Below, in pieces: positions 1-7,031 of a DNA stretch of 64,000 nt. The translations under genes were made by a program, and so were the position numbers. Source of the DNA: Methylomonas sp. LL1. Its GTDB lineage: Bacteria; Pseudomonadota; Gammaproteobacteria; Methylococcales; Methylomonadaceae. The stretch covers positions 3,968,001-4,032,000 of the forward strand of contig NZ_CP064653.1 in assembly GCF_015711015.1 (NCBI RefSeq). Direction: 5' to 3'. Numbering within the stretch: position 1 is the first letter of the stretch; each line of letters starts with the position of its first letter. A model generated the notes under the pieces. That model ran no database searches. It was given only the letters and a program-made list of their open reading frames with translations, and was not told the DNA's origin.

Positions 1-2170
1 TGATGCGACACCACTCAACCGGATAGCTCAGCGTGCCAGGCGCGGTATAGGTGGCATTGAACAAGGCCGGTGATGCGGTAAAGTCTTGGCTGGCCGGGGA
101 TATTGTTCCTGGATTGCCTTGCTCATACCAACTACATTCGGTGCTCCAATTCACTTTGACATTAGTACCTTCCGGATCAGTGACTGTTGCATTGACATTA
201 GCCGATGCGCCGACCAATAGATTGCTGGTCGCGGCCCCATTAGCATCGGTGATGTTAAAGTTGCTGATCACGGGCGGATAATTAATGTTGGCGGACAATG
301 GCAGAATGCCATCGGCGTTTGCACCATCTAAATAATCCAGGAATGCGCACTGGTCGACATTGGTATTGTTCAAGCAACTTGCGTTGGCATTGGGGTTGTC
401 GAACACAGTTGCGTCGGCTTGGTTGGTCAGGCTATAAGTGCCGTCGCCGTCGCGTTTCAGGTAGAACTTATTGCCGCCGATGTCGGCAAACACGCGGATT
501 TTCTCGATTGTCGAACCGTCGGATTTTTTTACAGTCAACGAGTCGATAGTGCTGCCGACATTCGGGTCGTCAGCGTCAACACTACAGGCGCGTTCCGGTG
601 AAGTGCCGCTGTAGGTCACGCCCTCCGCTTGCCAATCGATGTTGCCGGACAAACGGTTGCCGGTTGTCTCGTCGCGCACATCGAATTTAAAGCAGGAGTG
701 CGTATTGATCGGCTGGTCGTAGTTCCACCAGGTAAAATGAGTAACATTGCCGCAAATCATCAACTGGCCGTTTTTATCGGCTACCGTGCCTTGGCCCTGC
801 TCTTTCCATAAACCGGTGGCCTCATCGTAGTACCAAAGCGGAATAGTATCGCCGGCATTTAGGCCGGGCGTGGCTTTCATGCAGACTTCAGCGGTGCCGC
901 CCAATTCATGAATCGGGTTGCCGTTTTGATCCTTCAAGTCGAATTCCATCATGCCAAAGCTTTCCAGCGGCACCGGCGTGGCTGTATTGGGGTCGACACC
1001 CGCGGGTAAGGCCAGCAAGTCGCCGCCAGGAGCGGATTGGATGTCATCGGTGGTTGGGTCAAGATAAGTTACGGTCCCGGTAACTTCCGTGACGCCATCG
1101 GGAAGTGAGCTATCGGGAATAGTCAATTGACCGACCGCGGCACCTTGTTTGTTGATTTCCACGCCGTTGTTGAGGTTGTCGTCGGTTGTAAAATTATCCG
1201 ACACCGGTTGCAGGTCGATCGCCACGCTGTATTCGGCTTTGCCTTTTTCCAGCACGACTTTGGCATAACCGCTGGAGTAACCCGATGCGCTGACTTCGAC
1301 CGGCAGGAAATCGTTCAGATTGTCGTGCGCCGCTTGCGCAGAGCCTAGGCCGGTAGCACTGAATGTGCCGAGGCTGTCGGTAACCGTTGTTTTATTGTTG
1401 GTATCGGTACCGATTTTGATGTTCACACCGCTCAATACCGCACCGTTGCCTTTTACTCGGCCGTTGACGGTTACGCAGCTATTGCTGGCGTCGGTTGGGC
1501 AAAAATCGACATTGCCGCAAATATTATCGCGATCGACGTCATTTTGAGGATCGAGCGGACAACTATCGACATTGGCGCATTGGCCGTCGCCATCTTCGTC
1601 GTTTTTAGCGTCCAATGGGCAGTTATCTACGTTGCCGCAGGTTCCATCGCCATCCGCATCATTTTGCGCATCCAAGGGGCAGTTGTCGCTGGTGTCGGGA
1701 ATACCGTCACTGTCGCTATCCACGACTGTTTCGACCCATTTTTGCACTTCCACGCTATAAGCAAAAGTGGCGCGGGACGATTGAAAATTGATGCGGGTCC
1801 CTCCGCCGGTGGCGGCATTGGCGAGCGACGCGCCGCTGGCCAACACATCAAAATAAGGTTTGCCGTTAGCGTCGGTGCCGGTGGCGTTGGCTACCGGAAA
1901 ACTGCTGCTGGTGACCACTAGGCGCACGGGGCCACTGAGTGGCGCGCCTGAATTGTTGGTCATTTTGTTCAGGGTGTAATAAACCCGATTGGCCGTGTCA
2001 TACACGCGGCTGCCTTTCTCAACCGTTACACCGGTTGCCGTCTGCCAAGAGCCGGTAGCGTTTACGGCATAAGCGGTTTGCGCCAGTAACGCATAAATCA
2101 GCGAAATAGCCGTCATCATAAAGATGAAGCTGCCGCGCTGAAGCGGTTTTATTTTTGTCGATCTATACAT
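1..2170 (-). CDS. Large secreted protein with thrombospondin type 3-like calcium-binding repeats (partial, C-terminus off window)
   Basis: An open frame starts at the ATG at 2168-2170 and runs to the left edge without a stop (at least 723 codons). It opens with a basic N-terminus and a hydrophobic signal segment ending near TAYA (residue about 35). Around residues 150-225 it has four Asp-rich repeats of the form D-x-D-x-DGx...CPLD, typical of thrombospondin type 3 / calcium-binding repeats. Next comes a CarboxypepD-regulatory-like beta domain (start VTVNGRVKGNG), then further extracellular domains with conserved Trp and Cys. A surface or matrix protein is inferred. The 68 bp to the upstream PEP-CTERM gene suggests co-transcription. 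The C-terminus, which would show any sorting tail, is missing. Substrate or ligand unknown. Confidence 0.75.
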   Translation of the reverse strand, partial: MYRSTKIKPLQRGSFIFMMTAISLIYALLAQTAYAVNATGSWQTATGVTVEKGSRVYDTANRVYYTLNKMTNNSGAPLSGPVRLVVTSSSFPVANATGTDANGKPYFDVLASGASLANAATGGGTRINFQSSRATFAYSVEVQKWVETVVDSDSDGIPDTSDNCPLDAQNDADGDGTCGNVDNCPLDAKNDEDGDGQCANVDSCPLDPQNDVDRDNICGNVDFCPTDASNSCVTVNGRVKGNGAVLSGVNIKIGTDTNNKTTVTDSLGTFSATGLGSAQAAHDNLNDFLPVEVSASGYSSGYAKVVLEKGKAEYSVAIDLQPVSDNFTTDDNLNNGVEINKQGAAVGQLTIPDSSLPDGVTEVTGTVTYLDPTTDDIQSAPGGDLLALPAGVDPNTATPVPLESFGMMEFDLKDQNGNPIHELGGTAEVCMKATPGLNAGDTIPLWYYDEATGLWKEQGQGTVADKNGQLMICGNVTHFTWWNYDQPINTHSCFKFDVRDETTGNRLSGNIDWQAEGVTYSGTSPERACSVDADDPNVGSTIDSLTVKKSDGSTIEKIRVFADIGGNKFYLKRDGDGTYSLTNQADATVFDNPNANASCLNNTNVDQCAFLDYLDGANADGILPLSANINYPPVISNFNITDANGAATSNLLVGASANVNATVTDPEGTNVKVNWSTECSWYEQGNPGTISPASQDFTASPALFNATYTAPGTLSYPVEWCRI

Positions 2171-2238
2171 TTAATCCTCCAAGGGAAGCATAGGTACGTC
2201 TGGTAATTGAAGAGGTTTTGACACACATATCCCAGGTG

Positions 2239-2856
2239 TCAGGCAGATTTACGCCTTGCGGCAAGCAAGCCGGCGCTAATTAGCAGCAAGGTGCCGGGTT
2301 CGGGCACGGAAGCGTTGGGTTGACGCTCGGTGATGACGATGTTGTCTATGGTTAAACTGTCATCAGCGCCGCCGATATTTTCCAGGCCGAACAACAGTTG
2401 TACGGTTAGTCCGCTGAATCCGGCAAGATTAAACTGTCCGTTTCCGCTGGTGTTGGCGCTGTTAAAGACCAAGAAATGACTGGAATCAGATGCGTCGACT
2501 AATTGAGCCAGCCAAGTATCGTCGGCATCATCCGCGAGCCATGAGTAATCAAAATTCAGCGTCAGTGCGTTGCTGGATAAATCAAAGGTTTGAAACAGAT
2601 TGACGGAATAATTTAGGCCGTCGCTATCGAAACTCGTGGACAAAACGGCCGCGCCACTGGATGCATCGAAATTATTGCCAAAAGCTCCTGGTAAAGGAGA
2701 TATGGGGCCGGCAGAGGTCACATCTCCCCGCCAGCCGTCGAAGTTTGATGAGAAGTCTCCGTTGGTTAAACCCGCAGCGGATGAGAAGCCGCCCCAAGCC
2801 AATCCGGCGGCCAATGCAGCCGCCTTTAAGTAGGTCTTGCATTCTATTTGTTTCAT
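2239..2856 (-). CDS. PEP-CTERM sorting domain protein
   Basis: A 205-residue exported protein. A lysine-containing N-terminus and Ala-rich hydrophobic stretch (LKAAALAAGLAWGG, cleavage likely after SSA) form a signal peptide. The body (NGDFSSNFDGWRGD near the start) is a beta-rich domain of the carbohydrate-binding-module-like type often seen in PEP-CTERM proteins. The tail has SVPEPGTLLLI, a short hydrophobic helix and a basic end (ARRKSA), i.e. the PEP-CTERM tripartite sorting signal recognised by exosortase. A ribosome site (GAGGTG) precedes the ATG. It is probably processed and exported to the cell surface or exopolysaccharide matrix; the specific role is unknown. Confidence 0.85.
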   Translation of the reverse strand: MKQIECKTYLKAAALAAGLAWGGFSSAAGLTNGDFSSNFDGWRGDVTSAGPISPLPGAFGNNFDASSGAAVLSTSFDSDGLNYSVNLFQTFDLSSNALTLNFDYSWLADDADDTWLAQLVDASDSSHFLVFNSANTSGNGQFNLAGFSGLTVQLLFGLENIGGADDSLTIDNIVITERQPNASVPEPGTLLLISAGLLAARRKSA

Positions 2857-2890
2857 TATTCACCTCATTGTTGATAAACCCCAAAGAATA

Positions 2891-2906
2891 AGCAAGTTGC
2901 ATACCC
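2891..2906 (-). promoter_or_regulatory. Possible sigma-54 promoter upstream of PEP-CTERM gene
   Basis: The minus strand reads GGGTATGCAACTTGCT, with GG and GC 12 bp apart as in the sigma-54 -24/-12 consensus (TGGCACG-N4-TTGCW). The -12 half is perfect and the -24 half is degenerate. It would place the transcript start about 25 nt before the gene's ATG. PEP-CTERM genes elsewhere are known to be controlled by PrsK/PrsR with sigma-54. This is a sequence match only. Confidence 0.3.
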
Positions 2907-3397
2907 ACTGATTTGGCATGTTTGGAGGATGAATGCATTAGGCTAAAATTTCCATGATTATCATAAGGTTGTCTGAAAAAACTTTTGAGATATAGCTTAA
3001 AGGCTAGGAAGATACGGGAATAATGGCTGCGACATCATCAATGGATTGTAAAAAAAACTGACATATAGACTATGGCGATTTTGGGTTATTAGCGCATTAA
3101 AAACAGATTTATAGGCTTAAAAAGCATGGTATGAGCACTAGTGTTTGATTGATTGGTATAGATTTCTATTTCAAGAATACTGTAAATAATTCTTACAAAT
3201 AAAGTCCGCCGTTTTTTGTTTTTCGGCATGGATAAGGCACAATAAAGCAAACGGCTATTGTGGATATGCCAAAAATATTAAATGCGCTTTTGCCGGAAGC
3301 GCGGCCTGTTGTGGGACGGTAAGCATTACAGTTAAGTGATGGATCGCAACCACCTAGCTCAATTCTGTCGGGAAATTCGTTTGGAAGCTAAAAATTT
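2907..3397. other. Intergenic AT-rich region between divergent genes
   Basis: About 490 bp, clearly more AT-rich than its neighbours, between the minus-strand PEP-CTERM gene and the plus-strand thioredoxin-fold gene. No convincing open frame was found. It should hold the promoters of both genes; apart from the possible sigma-54 site nearer the first gene, nothing was identified with confidence. Confidence 0.5.
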
Positions 3398-4213
3398 ATG
3401 AAATATCGATTTAATATTATTTTCGCATTGTCATTGATCGGACTTTTTCTAGGATGCGCCAATGTTTTTGCGGAGATTTCCGAACCGGAGAGAGAGCAAC
3501 TTAAGCAGGAAATTATCGATCAGCTTATGCAAAGCGATAGTTTGAAACAAAAAATCATGGATGAAATTAAACTTCACGAAACTCAAAAATCCATACAAGG
3601 CCGGGATACCGCGCAGCAGCGGACCATTGTGCAAAATCAAATTCAGACTAAATTACGGCCTGTTGCGCTTGAGAGGGATAGACTTTATGGCAATGCCGAC
3701 GCGTTGATTAGCGTGGTCGAGTTTGCTGATTTCGACTGCCCGTATTGTCGAAAAATTCATCCGGTCCTGAAGCGTTTGGTGGATGATTCGGGAGGGACGA
3801 TCAATTGGGTGTTTAGACATTTTCCTATATCCGGACATAAGCCCAATGCCGAACGGGAAGCGGAAGCCGCCGAATGCGCCGGTGACTTGACGGGCCAGCA
3901 AGGCTTTTGGAAGTTTACCAATGCATTATTTCTCCAAGCCCGGCGCGGTGTGTCTGATAGCCAAGCGATTATCGATAGGGCTTTAGTTCATGCGGAGATA
4001 GATAAAGAAGACCTATTGGCATGTTTGAACGCCGGCAAATTTAAAGACAAGGTTAAGCAGGATGAGGACGAAGCATTAGCGCTTGGTTTGCAAGGTACGC
4101 CAGCAAATGTTTTGATCAACCATAAAACCGGGCAGGTTGTATTTCGCCAAGGAGCCGCTTCATTGGAAACCTTATCCGTGGATGTGGATCAGCTGTTGGG
4201 GAAAAGTCATTAA
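3398..4213 (+). CDS. DsbA-family periplasmic thiol:disulfide oxidoreductase
   Basis: 271 residues. A signal peptide at 1-26 (hydrophobic, ending NVFA; it contains a Cys, so a lipoprotein is not excluded) is followed by a charged helical N-terminal segment (about 30-85) rich in Glu/Gln/Lys. The thioredoxin-fold domain carries the redox motif CPYC at residues 114-117 in FADFDCPYC and the cis-proline loop GTPANV (Pro235). This is the layout of the DsbA/BdbD/Com1-like group with an N-terminal helical extension. It probably oxidises or isomerises disulfides of exported proteins. It stands alone between divergent and convergent neighbours, so partners are unknown. The ribosome site is weak (GGAAGC). 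Confidence 0.85.
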   Translation: MKYRFNIIFALSLIGLFLGCANVFAEISEPEREQLKQEIIDQLMQSDSLKQKIMDEIKLHETQKSIQGRDTAQQRTIVQNQIQTKLRPVALERDRLYGNADALISVVEFADFDCPYCRKIHPVLKRLVDDSGGTINWVFRHFPISGHKPNAEREAEAAECAGDLTGQQGFWKFTNALFLQARRGVSDSQAIIDRALVHAEIDKEDLLACLNAGKFKDKVKQDEDEALALGLQGTPANVLINHKTGQVVFRQGAASLETLSVDVDQLLGKSH

Positions 4214-4325
4214 GCGTAATTTGAAATTGAATGTCTCGTTTTGCGATTGTCACGCTAATCCCCGATGTCCACAGCGCTGGACAATTGCCGTCAAACATCC
4301 GTATGGGAGGGCTTTCCGTCACGGG

Positions 4326-5072
4326 TCAAGCTTTTTCGGCGCATCGGTAGCAATACAACCGGGTTTGATGCGTGCCGCAAACGTCAATAACCGCTTCGGA
4401 TTCCCAATCGGGCACGTCAAACGACGATGAAATTAGCAGGCTGCCGCCGGGCATTTCCCTTCGGCATTTGGCGCCGATGCGCGACATGACTTTGGGCGAC
4501 AGAAAGGCAAAAGCCAGGGTAAAGTCGGCTAAACTGTAGGTCCACAGATTTTTCCCGACAACCCGGACATTGGCGAGATGCCTGCAGCGCCAATTTAATA
4601 TCAACCAGGGTAAGGGCGCATTTTCCACCGCCGTTATTCTCAGCTGCGGCAAGCGGCGAGCCAATGGCACCACGACACTGCCCACGCCCGCGCCCAATTC
4701 GATCAAATTATCGGCCTGTTCCCGATTGACGATGGCAAACAGGGCGTCGGTGACGGCGGACGAGGATAAAAACAGCGGTACGTCGCCCTTGACCGTACCC
4801 CAAAATATCAATATCAACAGCCCAAAAGCCAGGCAATAGAGCCAGGATGGCAAGTGGTACTGCATTAATATCCAGGCTGTGGGCATAAACAATAAATGGA
4901 TAGGCCACCACCAGCGTGGTTGGCGCAATAAGCTGGAAAAAAGGGCGGCCAGCACGGCTTGAATCCAGACCAGCCAGCCAGTTCCGGAGACCCATTGAGC
5001 CAGCCAGGCGCTATTCCATGCGACAACAAGGTAGGCCAGTAACTGGCAAAGCAGAGCCTTGATCGGTTGCAT
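4326..5072 (-). CDS. Membrane-associated class I SAM-dependent methyltransferase
   Basis: 248 residues. The first about 90 form three to four hydrophobic helices (LLCQLLAYLVVAWN; LLILIFWGTV). The rest is a Rossmann-type methyltransferase domain with the SAM-binding glycine motif ELGAGVGSV near residue 120 and the following acidic strand end (ITAVENAP). It resembles a family of small methyltransferases with N-terminal membrane segments whose substrate is not established. It sits 39 bp downstream of motB on the same strand and is probably co-transcribed. The product name rests on the SAM motif; substrate unknown. Confidence 0.75.
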   Translation of the reverse strand: MQPIKALLCQLLAYLVVAWNSAWLAQWVSGTGWLVWIQAVLAALFSSLLRQPRWWWPIHLLFMPTAWILMQYHLPSWLYCLAFGLLILIFWGTVKGDVPLFLSSSAVTDALFAIVNREQADNLIELGAGVGSVVVPLARRLPQLRITAVENAPLPWLILNWRCRHLANVRVVGKNLWTYSLADFTLAFAFLSPKVMSRIGAKCRREMPGGSLLISSSFDVPDWESEAVIDVCGTHQTRLYCYRCAEKA

Positions 5073-5111
5073 GGGCGTTGGGATAGGTTAAGCCGCCGGC
5101 GGGCAACGGTT

Positions 5112-6059
5112 TTAGTGCAATTCGGGGGCCGGCGTTATCCGGATGTTTTTCTGGGTATCGTTGGGAATTCCCGGTATGCCGGTGGGGACGGCGGGTTTGG
5201 CTTCGGCGCCTTCATGCAACACCTGATTTTCAGTCTTTTTGTTCATGACGATGATCGAAATCCGTCTGTTCATCGGATCGTTAGGATTCTCTGCTTTATA
5301 AGGAATGCTCGAGGCCAGGCCGACCACGCGTAAAACTTTTTCCTCGGCCAATCCGCCCAGCGTGAGTTCGTGGCGGGCGACATTGGCCCTGTCGGTGGAC
5401 AGTTCCCAGTTGGAATAGCCCGATTTATTGTCCGGGTAGGGCAGCGCGTCGGTATGGCCGTTGACGCTGACCTTATTGGGCAATTCATTGATGACCGGCG
5501 CCAGCGCCCTGAGGATGGTTTGCGCATAGTCTTCGATACTCGACCTGGCCAGCTTGAACATGGGCCGGTTTTTGGCATCGATAATCTGAATCTTCAAGCC
5601 TTCCGGCGTCCTTTCCAGCGTGATCTGGTCCTTGTATTCGGCAAGACTTGAGTTGGCCTGCACCATTTTTTCGATATTTTCCTGTAATTCCTCGAGTTTT
5701 TTCTGTTCCTGTAGTTCGGCTAGTTTTTCAACATCTTCGGCGGGTGGGGGGACGTCTTCGCCTTTGTGTGTCTCGCCGGCGTCCTTGTTGGTTAGATCGG
5801 AACCGCCGCCTTGAACGATGGAACTTCGATCGGCAATGCCTTCGCCGGTGCTTTTGATGTTGACGCCAAAGGGGTCTTGAAAATATTCGGAAATCCCTTT
5901 TTTGGTGGCGTCGTCGGTGGAGCCGAGCAACCACATCAACAAAAAGAAGGCCATCATTGCCGTCACGAAGTCGGCGTAGGCGATTTTCCAGGCGCCGCCG
6001 TGATGGCCGTGGCCCGCTTTCTTTTTGATTTTCTTGATGATAATGGGTTGTTCGGCCAT
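5112..6059 (-). CDS. motB: Flagellar motor stator protein MotB
   Basis: 315 residues. The N-terminus is basic and His/Gly-rich (KKKAGHGHHGG), followed by the single membrane helix YADFVTAMMAFFLLMWLLGS. Asp30 is in the position of the proton-accepting aspartate of MotB. A plug/linker region follows, then an OmpA/MotB peptidoglycan-binding domain (VNGHTDALPYP; STDRANVARHEL) that anchors the stator to the wall. The Pro-rich C-terminal tail is variable. It lies 6 bp after motA, as expected for the motAB stator operon. Length and motifs are normal. Confidence 0.95.
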   Translation of the reverse strand: MAEQPIIIKKIKKKAGHGHHGGAWKIAYADFVTAMMAFFLLMWLLGSTDDATKKGISEYFQDPFGVNIKSTGEGIADRSSIVQGGGSDLTNKDAGETHKGEDVPPPAEDVEKLAELQEQKKLEELQENIEKMVQANSSLAEYKDQITLERTPEGLKIQIIDAKNRPMFKLARSSIEDYAQTILRALAPVINELPNKVSVNGHTDALPYPDNKSGYSNWELSTDRANVARHELTLGGLAEEKVLRVVGLASSIPYKAENPNDPMNRRISIIVMNKKTENQVLHEGAEAKPAVPTGIPGIPNDTQKNIRITPAPELH

Positions 6060-6065
6060 CAGTGA

Positions 6066-6914
6066 TTATCCCTTGGCGGCTTTGATCTGTTCTTCCAGCT
6101 CGGTGAAGCCTGGGCGAATGTGGTGTGGGATGGTGGTGCGCATGAATTCCAGCGTCATGGCCGGTGATGTGCCTTTAGCGCAATTCAGCAAGCCTTTTTG
6201 CGCGCAACGGTAGGAGCTGGCCTCTTCTTCCAGCCGGTCTTCCATCACCGCCGCTACCGGGGCGACAAAACCGTAGGACACCAAAATACCCAGAAAGGTA
6301 CCGACCAAGGCGGCGGCAATCAGTTTTCCCAGTTCCGCCGGCGGTATGCCGACAGACTCCATGGTATGCACCACCCCCATTACCGCCGCGACGATACCGA
6401 ATGCCGGCATGCCGTCGGCGATGCGTTGCACGGCTTTGATCGGAGCGTGCCCATCTTCGTGGTGAACCTCGATTTCCGCATCCATGATGTCTTCCAGCTG
6501 ATTTACGTCGACGCCGGTCAGAATCAAGCGTAATTTGTCGCAAATGAATTCCATCAAGTGATGATCATGGGCAATCTTTTCGCCGAAAATCGAGCTGCTT
6601 TCCGGGTCGTCGACTACTTTTTCCAGCGACAGCAGGCCCTCCTTACGGGCTTTCTGGCTCAGGGCATTAAAGCTCAGCAGTAATTCCATGTAATAGTCCT
6701 TAGTGAAGCGGCTGCCTTTTAGAGTGCCCATGCCGCCGGCAACCGCCGTCTTGATGGTGTTCATCGAGTTGCTGGCGAAAAACGAGCCCAAGGCCGCGCC
6801 AACGATGATGACCACCTCGACCGGTTGCCAGAGTACCCCCAGATGGCCTCCGGCCATCAGGAAGCCACCCAATACGCAGCTTAAAATGATCACATAACCA
6901 ATGATGACGAACAT
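6066..6914 (-). CDS. motA: Flagellar motor stator protein MotA
   Basis: 282 residues, the usual MotA length, with four membrane helices: two near the N-terminus (IIGYVIILSCVLGGFL; VEVVIIVGAALGSFF) and two after the cytoplasmic loop (FGIVAAVMGVVHTM; AAALVGTFLGILVSYGF). The conserved AVQRIADGMPAFGIVAAVMG block precedes helix 3. It forms the proton-conducting stator with MotB. The ribosome site GAGGC lies just before the ATG. No flagellar structural genes are in the window, so these stator genes sit apart from any flagellar cluster, which is common. Confidence 0.95.
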   Translation of the reverse strand: MFVIIGYVIILSCVLGGFLMAGGHLGVLWQPVEVVIIVGAALGSFFASNSMNTIKTAVAGGMGTLKGSRFTKDYYMELLLSFNALSQKARKEGLLSLEKVVDDPESSSIFGEKIAHDHHLMEFICDKLRLILTGVDVNQLEDIMDAEIEVHHEDGHAPIKAVQRIADGMPAFGIVAAVMGVVHTMESVGIPPAELGKLIAAALVGTFLGILVSYGFVAPVAAVMEDRLEEEASSYRCAQKGLLNCAKGTSPAMTLEFMRTTIPHHIRPGFTELEEQIKAAKG

Positions 6915-7031
6915 GCTTGCCTCGGAATAGAAAAATGATGAAAACTCACCGTATGGAACGGCAATTTTGACGGGTTATTCGGGGTCGTACAAGCGGCATT
7001 TGCTTTCCGCCATTTTTTGGCAATCCGCCTT

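Noticed and set aside
1544-1921. Plus-strand frames antisense to the thrombospondin-type repeats
   Set aside because: Repetitive composition mirrors the Asp-rich repeats of the minus-strand gene.
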